DNA of 64,000 nt from Methylotenera_A sp049687015 (lineage in GTDB: Bacteria > Pseudomonadota > Gammaproteobacteria > Burkholderiales > Methylophilaceae), in the NCBI GenBank assembly GCA_049687015.1, contig JBAVIP010000077.1, positions 1-64,000 of the forward strand. Reading direction: 5' to 3'. The translations under genes and the position numbers were made by a program. Below, piece after piece: positions 26,334 through 35,876 of this stretch; position 1 is the stretch's first letter, and each line of letters starts with the position of its first letter. Under the pieces are notes generated by a model. It did no database searches, was not told the origin of the DNA, and saw only the letters and a list, made by a program, of their open reading frames with translations.

Positions 26334-27642
26334 ACACGCGGTGGTGATTGGCGGCGGCATCGCCGGCCTGGCGGCCGCAGCCACGCTGGCAGATCAAAAC
26401 ATTCAGGTCACGCTGCTAGATGCCGGCTCGCAATTTGGCGGGCGCGCGCGTAGCGTGGCGATTGAGGCTAATAGCCAGGTGCATCAACTGGATAACGGCC
26501 AACACATTCTACTAGGCGCGTACCGCGAAACGCTTAAATTGCTGGCCAAGGTTGGCGTGCAGGAGCAGGACATGCTGATGCGTGTTCCGCTGACGCTGGA
26601 CATACGTGCGGGCAACAAACCTGTCTTTAAATATGCAGCTCCAGCATATTTTCCAGCACCACTTAACCAACTTATTGGTTTTTGGTTTTGCCAAGGCCTG
26701 CAAATCAATGAGCGCTTAGCCGTGATTAAATTCATGCTTCGGCTCAAAAAAACCAATTATCAGCTCCCAACTGATGAGCCGTTGGCAGATTTTTTGCAAA
26801 AAAATCAGCAATCCAGCAAAGTCATTACCTTGCTGTGGGAGCCGCTGTGCTTGGCTGCGCTCAATACGCCTATCAATTTAGCAAGCAGCAAAATATTTTT
26901 AAATGTGTTGCGGGATACTTTTCAAACCAAACACAGTACTGATTTTTTATTGCCTAAACAGGATTTGTCGCGACTATTTTCGCAACCCATCACACGCTAT
27001 CTCAAGGCGCATCAGGTCAGAGTGCTGCATAACAAGCGCGTCAAAAGCATCTCGCCCAACCCTGATGGTTACACCGTATCCACTAAAGAAGAAACTTTCG
27101 ATGCCAGTCAAGTGATAGTAGCAATATCGCCGGTACGGCTGCACAATGTGATAACCGATTTGCCAAAGCTGAATTTTGTGGCCGAGCAAATAGATAGCTA
27201 TGAATACCAGCCCATCTACACCATTTATTTGCAATATTCCAGCAGCGCGACACTTTCTGCGCCGATGGTGGGCTTAACTGGCGCGCTTTCGCAATGGGTG
27301 TTTGATCGTGGCATTTTATGCAACCAGAATGGCTTAATGGCGGTAATTATTAGCGCAGAAGGCAAACACCAAAGCCTTACACACGACGCCTTAGCACTTA
27401 AGGTCGCGCAAGAGCTTCAAGCCGCTTTTCCACAACTGATAAAACCGCTTTGGCATAAGGTGATAGCAGAAAAACGCGCTACATTCTCGTGCCATGTAAA
27501 TCTGCCAAGACCCGCCCACTTAACACCCTACCCTGGGCTATACCTTGCGGGTGATTATACCTTTGCCGATTATCCCGCCACGATAGAGGGCGCCGTGAGG
27601 AGCGGCGTGGCTTGTGCGGATTTGATTTGTGGTTTGCACTAA
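26326..27642 (+). CDS. hpnE: Hydroxysqualene dehydroxylase HpnE (FAD-dependent)
   Basis: Last step of the HpnCDE route, reducing hydroxysqualene to squalene for hopanoids. The N-terminal FAD dinucleotide-binding motif is VVIGGGIAGLAAAATLADQ, followed by the GGRARS element, and the C-terminus shows GLYLAGDYTFADYPATIEGA, typical of amine-oxidase-like FAD enzymes. The start ATG at 26,326 (MPKHAVVIGG) lies inside the hpnD end, out of frame with it. The frame is open further upstream, but that part is hpnD in another frame. No squalene-hopene cyclase is in the window. Confidence 0.94.
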   Translation: MPKHAVVIGGGIAGLAAAATLADQNIQVTLLDAGSQFGGRARSVAIEANSQVHQLDNGQHILLGAYRETLKLLAKVGVQEQDMLMRVPLTLDIRAGNKPVFKYAAPAYFPAPLNQLIGFWFCQGLQINERLAVIKFMLRLKKTNYQLPTDEPLADFLQKNQQSSKVITLLWEPLCLAALNTPINLASSKIFLNVLRDTFQTKHSTDFLLPKQDLSRLFSQPITRYLKAHQVRVLHNKRVKSISPNPDGYTVSTKEETFDASQVIVAISPVRLHNVITDLPKLNFVAEQIDSYEYQPIYTIYLQYSSSATLSAPMVGLTGALSQWVFDRGILCNQNGLMAVIISAEGKHQSLTHDALALKVAQELQAAFPQLIKPLWHKVIAEKRATFSCHVNLPRPAHLTPYPGLYLAGDYTFADYPATIEGAVRSGVACADLICGLH

Positions 27643-27677
27643 AACAATCCGCATTTACAGACTTTTAAAACCGCTCA

Positions 27678-28565
27678 CTAAAAGCCTAACTTCGCTCTTT
27701 CTCTTTTGATCTTATCTTTTATTCGGCTAAAAACCCTATAAAACACAGGCGGGGTCAAGTCTTTTAAATAATTATCAAACACCAGCTGACGCACCTCCTT
27801 CTTAGTAGCGGCATCGTCTTTAGCTCTGGCCTTATACATGGTGGAGTGTGCCGGTGTATCTTCATAAATACGTTTAGAGGCCGTGTAATAATAAAGGGCC
27901 AATGATTTTCTCGTGACCCCATCTGGCGTGGTTAAAGGCTCAGGATGTCCATGAAAACTATCTGCATCGGTATTAAAAATAACGCAACGGTTATAAATTG
28001 GGGCTATCGTATGCACTTTCCCCTGCATTTTTCTATCCCATAGCTCTAAATGGCCACCATATTCATCTTTCCAATCTTTATTCAGGTAAATAATCACGTT
28101 CAATCGTCGATTTAAATGTAAGGTCTCATTAATTCTAAAATCAGCGTGAATGCCCAATTTTCCGCCTTTAGAAGTTTCATGGAAACCGCCACCTAAAAAA
28201 TGCGGATCTGGGATAAGCGATGGAATTGTAGTAAGCGACTCTAAAAACTGTACGATGGGAATAGAGTTAAAAAAACCAAACACTTCACGAATAAAGCCAT
28301 TACAGCTTGCTGGTACAATCTGCCGTTTATGTAGGCCTGCATAGCCCATGTCGAAAACCACATCGCCTTCTAGCTGTTCAGTGGGGAAATTAGCGACGAT
28401 TTTATCGATTAACTCTTTTGGCAAAAAATCATCAATCACAATATGCGGAAATGGCTCGGCGAAACAATAATCGCCGCTTAAATTCTCCCCGAATTGTTTT
28501 GCATCTTTTATGTTTAAGTAAACACCATCATGAATGCTAATAGGCAATGTTGCTTGATGAAACAT
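27678..28565 (-). CDS. 2-oxoglutarate/Fe(II)-dependent oxygenase-like protein
   Basis: A 295-residue protein of the prolyl 4-hydroxylase-like superfamily. The iron-binding triad is visible as HAD in KLGIHADFRIN (about residue 140) and the distal His in DSFHGHPEPL (about 205), with TRKSLALYYYTAS supplying the Arg that binds 2-oxoglutarate. HIVIDDFLPKELIDKI near the N-terminus is the usual lead-in. The substrate is unknown; such proteins often hydroxylate peptides or modify glycans or lipids. Convergent with hpnE. It stands alone and has no obvious partner. Confidence 0.85.
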   Translation of the reverse strand: MFHQATLPISIHDGVYLNIKDAKQFGENLSGDYCFAEPFPHIVIDDFLPKELIDKIVANFPTEQLEGDVVFDMGYAGLHKRQIVPASCNGFIREVFGFFNSIPIVQFLESLTTIPSLIPDPHFLGGGFHETSKGGKLGIHADFRINETLHLNRRLNVIIYLNKDWKDEYGGHLELWDRKMQGKVHTIAPIYNRCVIFNTDADSFHGHPEPLTTPDGVTRKSLALYYYTASKRIYEDTPAHSTMYKARAKDDAATKKEVRQLVFDNYLKDLTPPVFYRVFSRIKDKIKRERAKLGF

Positions 28566-28879
28566 GCTAGCTTCCTCACAAAAGAAAAGCGAATAAACTC
28601 TTTACCAAGATGAATCTACATTATTTCGTGTTGTTAAACAATAGCACATTCAGGTTGATATCTATGTGTTGGCGGGGCTATTGCGTCTTGAAGCGTGACT
28701 GGTTTGCATATATTGATAACTAGGCACAATAGAAGGAACTGTTAGAAAGCGGTATTGCTTATACGGATTTAGTGTGTAATTCGTAAACACCATCATTCTG
28801 AGTTCGTAGCGTGGGCAGATTTTATGCCCACGCGGCAATTTAAGATAAACGGTGGGCAAAATTTGCTCACCCTACTCGG
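28566..28879. other. 314-nt intergenic region without a gene
   Basis: Between the 2OG oxygenase start and a small gene after radA. I see no supported reading frame; the only open frame crosses the palindromic repeat at 28,806-28,875. The oxygenase promoter should lie in the left part, but no convincing -35/-10 pair stands out. Confidence 0.6.
28806..28875. repeat. REP/BIME-like palindromic repeat
   Basis: Two short hairpins are arranged as an imperfect larger inverted repeat: GTAGCGTGGGCAG...TGCCCACG at the left and GGTGGGCAAA...TTTGCTCACC then CTAC at the right. Outer ends GTAGCGTGGGC and GTGAGCAAAT...CCTAC are complementary in type. GTAGGGTGGGC/GCCCACCCTAC-style repeats are scattered in many proteobacterial genomes, often mobilised by RAYT transposases; none is in this window. 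Confidence 0.65.
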
Positions 28880-29089
28880 CTAGAATGGCGCAGGCGAAGA
28901 TATTACAAGTTCAATAAATGATTTATTGTACTCACTATCTAAATTCAATTTACTTATATTGACCTTATAAGAATTACCAGTAAGCTCTTTAAGCGCCTTT
29001 GAAAAACCGTCTTCAATCTGACTAACACTGACAGCTTTTATTGCTTGAATATCTGCATATTCACTACCGGATTTATTATCATTAAACAC
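28880..29089 (-). CDS. Small protein of unknown function downstream of radA
   Basis: A 69-residue acidic protein starting from GTG 29,089 (MFNDNKSGSEYADIQ). The start is supported by AAGGAGA 7 nt upstream, one of the better ribosome binding sites in the area. It has no signal peptide or membrane segment; predicted helix 15-38 and strand-like parts NISKLNL and SFIELVISS. It begins 11 nt after the radA stop and could be co-transcribed with it. I recognise no family. Confidence 0.55.
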   Translation of the reverse strand: MFNDNKSGSEYADIQAIKAVSVSQIEDGFSKALKELTGNSYKVNISKLNLDSEYNKSFIELVISSPAPF

Positions 29090-29100
29090 AAGTATTCTCC

Positions 29101-30474
29101 TTAAGAATTTCTCAATTGATTCAACGCCTGCTCCAAGCGCTCCACCGCAATCACTTCCAGCCCAGCAATTTTCGTTTTTGGTGCATTGGCTTTTGGCACA
29201 ATGGCTTTGGTAAAGCCTAATTTTGCGGCTTCTTTCAAGCGCATTTGCCCACCTTGCACGGGGCGAACTTCGCCTGCCAAGCCAACTTCACCAAATACTA
29301 TAAGTTTAGACTCTAATGGTTTGTTTTTTAAAGAAGAAACGATGGATAATATTACTGCCAAATCGACTGCTGGTTCAGCAATTTTAACGCCGCCAACAGC
29401 GTTGATAAACACATCCTGGTCAAAACACGGAATACCCGCATGACGATTTAACACCGCTAACAGCATAGCTAATCGGTTCTGTTCAAGGCCGGTCGCCAAT
29501 CTTTTCGCATTGGGTGCATGGTTTTCATCCACCAACGCCTGAATTTCAATCAGCAATGGCCGTGTGCCTTCCATGGTCACGGTAATGCAACTACCAGCCA
29601 CCTGAGATTCATGGTGTGATAAGAACAAAGCGGACGGATTAGAAACCTCGCGCAGACCGTGCTCGGTCATGGCGAATACGCCAAGCTCGTTCACCGCGCC
29701 GAAGCGGTTTTTAAACGCGCGAATGAGACGAAAACTGGAGTTTTGGTCACCTTCGAAATACAACACCGTATCCACAATATGCTCTAGCACGCGCGGTCCT
29801 GCCAGTGAGCCTTCTTTGGTGACGTGCCCGACCAGAATCACCGTAATACCCAATTGCTTTGCAAGTCTAGTCAACTGTGCCGAACACTCTCGCACTTGTG
29901 CGACTGAACCTGGTGCGGATTGCAACGCTTCTGAATATACGGTTTGAATGGAATCGATGACCGCGATATTGGGTTTATGCGTTTGCAGTGTGGCGAGAAT
30001 CTTCTCAAGGTTAATTTCGGCCAGAAGCTCTACATTGCTGGCGTCCAGCCCTAAACGCTTGGCGCGCATGGCGATTTGCTGCGGCGATTCTTCACCGCTT
30101 ACGTAAATCGCCTGACTATTTTTGCCCAAATGACACAAAACCTGCAGCAACAAAGTCGATTTGCCAATGCCCGGGTCGCCGCCAATCAACACCACGCCGC
30201 CTTCCACCAATCCGCCGCCTAGCACACGGTCAAATTCGCTAATGCCGGTGGGTGTGCGCTCAATATCGGCCGCTTTGATGCTGCTGAGTTTTTGTAAGGT
30301 GCTGCTTTGGGTTAAACCATCGAATTTATTGGCGTAGCGGTTAGTTGACGTGCTAGATTCTTCGATACTTTCCACCAGCGTATTCCATGACATGCAGCTT
30401 GGGCATTGGCCCTGCCATTTGGGCTCGCTGGCGCCGCACTCGGTGCAGCTGTAGATGGTTTTAGCTTTTGCCAT
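29101..30474 (-). CDS. radA: DNA repair protein RadA (Sms)
   Basis: RecA-related ATPase that drives branch migration in recombinational repair. The 457 residues contain: N-terminal C4 zinc finger CTECGASEPKWQGQCPSC (about 10-27); Walker A GGDPGIGKSTLLLQ (about 98-111); the RadA-specific KNRFG motif; and a C-terminal Lon-protease-like domain with FINAVGGVKIAEPAVDLAV. Transcribed after dnaB with a 17-nt gap. Confidence 0.97.
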   Translation of the reverse strand: MAKAKTIYSCTECGASEPKWQGQCPSCMSWNTLVESIEESSTSTNRYANKFDGLTQSSTLQKLSSIKAADIERTPTGISEFDRVLGGGLVEGGVVLIGGDPGIGKSTLLLQVLCHLGKNSQAIYVSGEESPQQIAMRAKRLGLDASNVELLAEINLEKILATLQTHKPNIAVIDSIQTVYSEALQSAPGSVAQVRECSAQLTRLAKQLGITVILVGHVTKEGSLAGPRVLEHIVDTVLYFEGDQNSSFRLIRAFKNRFGAVNELGVFAMTEHGLREVSNPSALFLSHHESQVAGSCITVTMEGTRPLLIEIQALVDENHAPNAKRLATGLEQNRLAMLLAVLNRHAGIPCFDQDVFINAVGGVKIAEPAVDLAVILSIVSSLKNKPLESKLIVFGEVGLAGEVRPVQGGQMRLKEAAKLGFTKAIVPKANAPKTKIAGLEVIAVERLEQALNQLRNS

Positions 30475-30491
30475 GCAGATCAGCTCAAGTG

Positions 30492-31874
30492 CTAGTAATT
30501 GTCTGGCATGTAGCCCGCATTGGCAAAGTTCTCGAAACGCGTATGTTCGCCAATAAAGGTCAGGCGCACACGGCCAATCGGGCCGTTACGCTGCTTGCCG
30601 ATGATGATTTCTGCCGTGCCTTTATCAGCACTATCAGGGTTATACACTTCGTCGCGGTAGATAAACAAAATTAAATCGGCATCTTGCTCAATCGCACCAG
30701 ATTCACGTAAATCGCTCATTACCGGGCGCTTGTCGGGGCGTTGTTCTACGCTGCGGTTAAGCTGAGAAAGCGCAACCACAGGCACATCCAGCTCTTTGGC
30801 CAGCGCTTTGAGTGAGCGTGAAATTTCAGAAATCTCAGTTGCACGGTTCTCGCCCTGCTTGCCTGCAGGTGCTGACATCAATTGTAAGTAATCCACCACG
30901 ATTAAACCAAGCTTACCGGTTTGGCGATGCAGCCTGCGCGCTCTGGCACGCACATCAAAGCTGCTTAAGCCTGCACCTTCATCAATAAAAATAGGCGCTT
31001 CGTTAAGCCGGCCCAGTGCGGTCGTCAGTTTTTCCCAATCTTCATCTTCCAATCGCCCTGTACGCATGCGGTGCTGGTCTAAGCGCCCTACTGAGCCTAT
31101 CATCCGCATGGCGAGCTGGGTCGAGGCCATCTCCATAGAGAATACAGCGACTGGTAAACCTGTGTCGAGTGCGACATTCTCTGCAATATTGAGTGAAAAC
31201 GCAGTTTTACCCATCGAAGGCCGCCCCGCTACGATGATTAAATCGCCGCCCTGAAAACCGGAAGTCATTGAATCCAAATCAGTAAAGCCAGTGGGAATAC
31301 CGGTGACATCGCTCTGGTTGTCGCGCGAAAACAGCATATCAATGCGCTCCGCCACTTGCGGCAGCAACTCTTTAATATCCTGAAAACCTTGGCTGCTACG
31401 CTGACCGCCTTCGGCAATCTGAAAAATCTTGGCTTCAGCTTCATCCAGCAGCTGCTGCGCGTCACGTCCGTTGGGGTTGTAGGCGCTATCGGCAATACCG
31501 CTGCCCACTACAACCAACTTACGCATAATAGCGCGCTCACGCACAATCTCCGCATAACGGCGAATATTGGCTGCAGTTGGCGTGTTCTGCGCCAATGCGC
31601 CTAAATAGGCAATGCCGCCTACCGTTGAGAGCTCAGCCGTGCTTTCCAGCGATTCCGCCACCGTTACAATGTCTGCCGGGCGATTATGCTCAATTAACTT
31701 ACCGATGTGCTTGAATATCGTTTTATGATCATGCTGATAAAAATCATCAGCACTTAAAATATCGGCAATTTTGTCTAATGCCTCATTCTCAAGCAGCAAG
31801 CCACCAATCACCGATTGCTCGGCCTCGATAGAATGTGGGGGAAGTTTGAGGGAATCTAGTTGTTCATCAGCCAT
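30492..31874 (-). CDS. dnaB: Replicative DNA helicase DnaB
   Basis: Hexameric helicase of the replication fork. The 460 residues comprise an N-terminal primase-interacting domain (PPHSIEAEQSVIGGLLLENE) and a C-terminal RecA-like motor with Walker A AGRPSMGKTAFSLN (about 215), LIVVDYLQLM (Walker B) and DLRESGAIEQDADLILFIYR. No intein or insertion is seen. Followed by radA. Confidence 0.98.
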   Translation of the reverse strand: MADEQLDSLKLPPHSIEAEQSVIGGLLLENEALDKIADILSADDFYQHDHKTIFKHIGKLIEHNRPADIVTVAESLESTAELSTVGGIAYLGALAQNTPTAANIRRYAEIVRERAIMRKLVVVGSGIADSAYNPNGRDAQQLLDEAEAKIFQIAEGGQRSSQGFQDIKELLPQVAERIDMLFSRDNQSDVTGIPTGFTDLDSMTSGFQGGDLIIVAGRPSMGKTAFSLNIAENVALDTGLPVAVFSMEMASTQLAMRMIGSVGRLDQHRMRTGRLEDEDWEKLTTALGRLNEAPIFIDEGAGLSSFDVRARARRLHRQTGKLGLIVVDYLQLMSAPAGKQGENRATEISEISRSLKALAKELDVPVVALSQLNRSVEQRPDKRPVMSDLRESGAIEQDADLILFIYRDEVYNPDSADKGTAEIIIGKQRNGPIGRVRLTFIGEHTRFENFANAGYMPDNY

Positions 31875-32014
31875 GCCGAGATTATACCCAACTTAACTTT
31901 CAAAAGTTAAACTTGAAAAATCTACTTTATGCTTTGTCAGTTATCTAACAAAAATACTCTCTGTTATCTCAAGGCAATGGGATTATGTTTCTATTTAAGC
32001 GTATTTTGAACGCT

Positions 32015-33190
32015 TTATAACGGTCGTTTCACCAAACAATACAGTGAAACTGAGCTGAAATACTGGTTATCAACCAACCGACCAGCCACTTTGGTTTCGG
32101 CTTCTGTTAACGCGGCACCATTCTCAAAAAAATCGTGCGGAAAATAGACCTCGGCCTCGACTTTACCACCAATATAATGAAATATTACCCGCACAGGGTC
32201 TGGTAACCCGTCCAGCAGTGGCGCCAAGTGAGTTAGCAGAATTTCACGGCCTGGCATGCGCTGGGCATTGCTATCATGTTCAATATCATCCTCAGGATCG
32301 ACATGAACTAACACATCGACCACCTCTGGATGGCTTTTCAGAACACGCGCCCGTGCACGTTCTGCAATGCTGTGTCCTTCTGATACGCTGATACGAGGAT
32401 CGACCAGAATATGTGCATCCACCAGTGCGCGGTGTGCCATACGGCGGGTGCGCAGTTCGTGCAGATTGACTACCCCCGATGTATCAATGAGCGTCTGGCG
32501 GATACTATCCACTTCCTCAATTGATAGACCCGCATCTATCAGTTCCTGGAAAGCATCCCAGGCAAACACGATACCCATACGCACAATCATGAAGCCAACT
32601 ACAATCGCAGCCAAGGAGTCGGCATAAATAAAACCCAGCAGGTTGCCTCCGATGCCTACAGCCACCACCAGCGATGAAGCGGCATCTGACCGCGCATGCC
32701 AAGCATTTGCAATGAGCATGGGCGAACGCAATTGCTCGCCCACACGCAGCATGTAGCGAAACAAACCTTCCTTGGCAACGAGTGCAATACCTGCCACCCA
32801 AAGCGCCAGCGGTGCAACTGGGGTAAGGTGTTCGATATTCTGCAGCTTAATCGCAGCGGCCACCATGATAGCGCCACCTGTCGCTGCGAGGATCGCTCCT
32901 AATCCAAACGAAACCGCCGTCTCTACCCGGCCGTGGCCGTAAGGATGCCCTTCGTCGGCAGGATTTTTGCTGTGATAGCTCGCCACCAGCACCATAAAGT
33001 CACATACAAGATCAGACAGTGAGTGCATACCATCTGCAATCAAACTTTGGGAATGAGCGAAAAAACCTGCCACAATCTGCACCAGCGTTAGCATGATATT
33101 GACAACCACACTTACCCAGGTAGACCGATTAGTCATAGCGTGACGGCGTGGATCATCATAAGAAATATTCGCTTGGTCTTGACTGCTCAT
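32015..33190 (-). CDS. Cation diffusion facilitator family metal transporter
   Basis: Inner-membrane divalent-metal/proton antiporter, 391 residues. Six membrane helices are followed by a cytosolic domain. The metal site is seen in TM2 (LIADGMHSLSDLVCD) and TM5 (ANAWHARSDAASS), giving D/D and H/D ligands as in FieF/MamM-type CDFs. The cytosolic part (about 225-300) carries MAHRALVDAHILVDP and VLVHVDPEDD. An unusually long C-terminal extension follows (about 300-391, with REILLTHLAPLLDG and AEVYFPHDFF). It lies 98 nt after the beta-propeller gene and may share its regulated promoter. Confidence 0.9.
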   Translation of the reverse strand: MSSQDQANISYDDPRRHAMTNRSTWVSVVVNIMLTLVQIVAGFFAHSQSLIADGMHSLSDLVCDFMVLVASYHSKNPADEGHPYGHGRVETAVSFGLGAILAATGGAIMVAAAIKLQNIEHLTPVAPLALWVAGIALVAKEGLFRYMLRVGEQLRSPMLIANAWHARSDAASSLVVAVGIGGNLLGFIYADSLAAIVVGFMIVRMGIVFAWDAFQELIDAGLSIEEVDSIRQTLIDTSGVVNLHELRTRRMAHRALVDAHILVDPRISVSEGHSIAERARARVLKSHPEVVDVLVHVDPEDDIEHDSNAQRMPGREILLTHLAPLLDGLPDPVRVIFHYIGGKVEAEVYFPHDFFENGAALTEAETKVAGRLVDNQYFSSVSLYCLVKRPL

Positions 33191-33288
33191 TTTTTATATT
33201 CTTTGTTAGATGTATTGGATTATATGGAATATTCTGGAAAGTTGATAACAGTCATCAATTATCCATTCTCAAACTCGACCGAACTTAC

Positions 33289-34377
33289 CTAAGGTTTATC
33301 AAGGCTACCCATCGACTTTGGATAGGTGACGATACCCCAAGGCATATCTTTATCGATGATACGCTTGGTAACTTCAAGCTTGTTGGCATCAATAACGATA
33401 ATTTCATTCGACTTGCCGCAAGCCAGTAATATCTGCTCATCGTCTGGCGTAAAGCTAAAATGCCAGCAACGGTCGCCTGTGGGGATATCTTTGATCTTGT
33501 CAAAAGTTTTGGCATCGAATACCTGCAAAGCCTTTTCCTTGTTTGCCGCAACAAAAATGCGGTTGCCAGCACGGTCGAAGGAAACGCCATAAGGTGTCTT
33601 ACCGGTAGCAACTTCCTTGATGACTTCGAACTTGTCGTTGAGGACAAGCATCTTGTCGGCATATTCCAGTGTGGTCACAATTGTTTTACCGTCGGGTGAC
33701 GTTTTGATGCCACGCGGACGTTCGCCATATTGGCCCACTGGGATGCTCTTGATCAGCTTGCCTGAACCCATATCGTGTACCGTGATGGAGTTATCGGATT
33801 CATTGGTAACGAACATCTGCTTACCGTCCCTGGAGAACTCAACACCTTCGGTTTCCGGTTTTCCGATGATTTCACTGATGACCTTGCCATTTTTCAGGTC
33901 AACAATAGCAATACGGCCAGGGATCTTTTCTTCTTTATCATCGCTACCTTTGGCAATTTCAGCAACTGGTTTTGAATCACCAGGCTTTGGCGGAGGGCCA
34001 GATTTGGCGCTGGGCTCATAGGCGATGTAGGCACGATCGCCCATGACACGAACGAACTCGGGATTTTTGCCGATATTCACGAACTTAGGAACATTAGTAC
34101 GCGACGTATCGACTATAGAGATATTGCCATCGTCCTTATTGGCAGTTACCAACCACTTGCCATCGGCAGTTACGCCGATGCCACGCGGCCCCTTGGCGCC
34201 AATGTCTAAATTACCTAAGAATTCCATGGTATCGAGGTCAATAACTGTCACCGCTCCATCCTGATTTGACACATAAGCAAGCCCTTTGCTGCCGGCTTGG
34301 GCGAATGAAGGCACTCCCAAACATGCAGTGATTAGCAGTGAAATTTGTAAGACCGACTTTAGATTTTGATGCTTCAT
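33289..34377 (-). CDS. Secreted YVTN-family beta-propeller protein
   Basis: 362 residues from ATG 34,377 (MKHQNLKSVLQISLLITACL), chosen because a perfect AGGAGGT lies 8 nt upstream. A signal peptide ends about VPSFAQA. The body is a seven-bladed propeller of about 40-residue repeats such as GLAYVSNQDGAVTVIDLDT, GKQMFVTNESDNSITVHDMG and NRIFVAANKEKALQVFDAKT. An insert after blade 3 is rich in Pro/Lys (SAKSGPPPKPGDSKP). Similar periplasmic propellers accompany quinoprotein and cytochrome systems in methylotrophs; the exact role is unknown. A two-component-type box lies upstream (34,472-34,488). Confidence 0.85.
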   Translation of the reverse strand: MKHQNLKSVLQISLLITACLGVPSFAQAGSKGLAYVSNQDGAVTVIDLDTMEFLGNLDIGAKGPRGIGVTADGKWLVTANKDDGNISIVDTSRTNVPKFVNIGKNPEFVRVMGDRAYIAYEPSAKSGPPPKPGDSKPVAEIAKGSDDKEEKIPGRIAIVDLKNGKVISEIIGKPETEGVEFSRDGKQMFVTNESDNSITVHDMGSGKLIKSIPVGQYGERPRGIKTSPDGKTIVTTLEYADKMLVLNDKFEVIKEVATGKTPYGVSFDRAGNRIFVAANKEKALQVFDAKTFDKIKDIPTGDRCWHFSFTPDDEQILLACGKSNEIIVIDANKLEVTKRIIDKDMPWGIVTYPKSMGSLDKP

Positions 34378-34471
34378 AAGTAATACCTCCTTTGATAAAA
34401 AACGACTGCGCCTTAACTCTAAAGTGTTCGAGCTTTGCACGCTTACTCAAAGAAGAGATTAACTGGTCAAG

Positions 34472-34488
34472 CTTAAATGAAACTTAAG
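34472..34488 (-). promoter_or_regulatory. QseB/PmrA-type direct-repeat operator, beta-propeller gene
   Basis: On the minus strand: CTTAAG-TTTCA-TTTAAG, a direct repeat with 5-nt spacing of the form bound by PmrA/QseB-like response regulators (HTTAA-N5-HTTAA type). Ten bases after the second half-site comes TAATCT, a plausible -10. This is the same geometry as at 38,198-38,214. It lies about 95 nt upstream of the propeller ATG. Confidence 0.6.
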
Positions 34489-34544
34489 ACATTTATTTTC
34501 AACAAAATTTAATGTACAAGAAAAATAAACGACAAAAAAACAAT

Positions 34545-35876
34545 TTAGGTGGATGGCCATAACACTTTTACCAATAGTCCCGGCCCTGCATCGTTATCAT
34601 GCAGTTCTAGTCGTGCGCCATGCAGTTGTGCAATGCGGCGCACGATCGACAAGCCCAGCCCACTTCCTTCCTCGCCGCTGCCAGCAATCCGGTAAAACCG
34701 CTGTTGTACTTGCTCACGCTCAGTTTTAGGAATGCCAGGACCAGTATCGCGAACTTCCAGAGAAACACCTCCGTTATCATGCACATCAACGGACACACGG
34801 CCATCGGCCGGTGTGTAGCGAATGGCGTTATCAAGCAGATTGCGTAACAATAGACATAGTTGAGCGTCATCCCCAGAAACATGGCATGCCGGACCTTCGT
34901 TCAACAACATTTCAATTTGTTTTGCATGCGCTAGTGGCTCCATATCCGCCATCACCATGGCAGCCAAACTGCGCAAATCTACCTGCTTATACCCCATTGC
35001 GGCTGTTTCTGGATCAACTCTAGCTAGGGTCAGTAATTGCTCGACCAGCCGTGTGGCTCTATCAACGCCTCGTAATACATTTTCCAAAGCAACATGCCGC
35101 TCTACTTCATCAGTTGAACGTAAAGCGACCTGCGCTTGAATTTTGAGCGCAGCAAGTGGCGTCCGCATTTCATGTGCAGCATCAGCGGTAAAACGTCGCT
35201 CCCCCTCAAAAGCCTGTTGAAGGCGCGCAAATAGATCATTCAACGCTTTTACTAAAGGCGCGACCTCCTCTGGCACATCAGCCATGGCAAGTGGTTCTAA
35301 TCGGTTGGCAGTTCGCTGCTTCACCTCTTGCTTTAGTAGTTTTAGGGGCTGCAGACCTGCTCCAACGCCAAACCAAATCAGCAGTGCCAGCACTGGCAAG
35401 GCAATGAAGGTGGGCAGCAGCATCTTAAGCGTGATATGGCGTGCCAAAGATTCTCGTCCAGCCAGCGGTTCGGCAACCTGAATCATAAATTCATGGCGCG
35501 CATCCCAGCGCGTAAGCACGCGCCATGGCTCGCCGTTTACAATAGTTTCACTATAACCTTCCTTGTCACTTGCCATGGCTGTGACTGGCGCTAAAGTTGA
35601 GCGCAGCAACAAATCGCTTTCATCCCAAATCTGGAATGCTATTTTTTGCTCATATTCGTGGGATACCGGGATTTCATCCTCGCCATGCTCAACACGTTCG
35701 TGCAACTCATGGCGCGTTGTTCCAAGCAGTACTTGTGCAGACTGGGCAAGCTGGGCATCAAATAATCGATTAATCTCATGCCGAAACTCAGCGTGCGTAA
35801 ACCATGCAGCCACTAGCCAAGCAATGCCCAGCCCGACGGACAATAGCAAAACAAGGCGTAGACGTAGCGAATTCAT
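34545..35876 (-). CDS. Sensor histidine kinase, QseC/PmrB-like
   Basis: 443 residues: membrane helix 1 (about 8-28), a periplasmic sensor segment of about 130 residues, helix 2 (about 155-175), a HAMP-like linker, H-box AAHEMRTPLAALKIQAQVAL with the phospho-His (about 238), then N-box NLLDNAIRYTP, G1 DTGPGIPKTE and G2 GSGLGLSIVRRI. The periplasmic part is acidic and His-containing (HELHERVEHGEDEIPVSHEY), hinting at metal or pH sensing (inference). Its ATG overlaps the response regulator stop by 4 nt. Confidence 0.93.
   Translation of the reverse strand: MNSLRLRLVLLLSVGLGIAWLVAAWFTHAEFRHEINRLFDAQLAQSAQVLLGTTRHELHERVEHGEDEIPVSHEYEQKIAFQIWDESDLLLRSTLAPVTAMASDKEGYSETIVNGEPWRVLTRWDARHEFMIQVAEPLAGRESLARHITLKMLLPTFIALPVLALLIWFGVGAGLQPLKLLKQEVKQRTANRLEPLAMADVPEEVAPLVKALNDLFARLQQAFEGERRFTADAAHEMRTPLAALKIQAQVALRSTDEVERHVALENVLRGVDRATRLVEQLLTLARVDPETAAMGYKQVDLRSLAAMVMADMEPLAHAKQIEMLLNEGPACHVSGDDAQLCLLLRNLLDNAIRYTPADGRVSVDVHDNGGVSLEVRDTGPGIPKTEREQVQQRFYRIAGSGEEGSGLGLSIVRRIAQLHGARLELHDNDAGPGLLVKVLWPST

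Noticed and set aside
28662..28859. 65-residue frame on the minus strand
   Set aside because: Most of it lies in the palindromic repeat and AT-rich spacer; the codon pattern looks non-coding.
32015..33190. CDF protein as a magnetosome MamB/MamM
   Set aside because: Family resemblance only; no magnetosome genes are nearby and the C-terminal extension is different.
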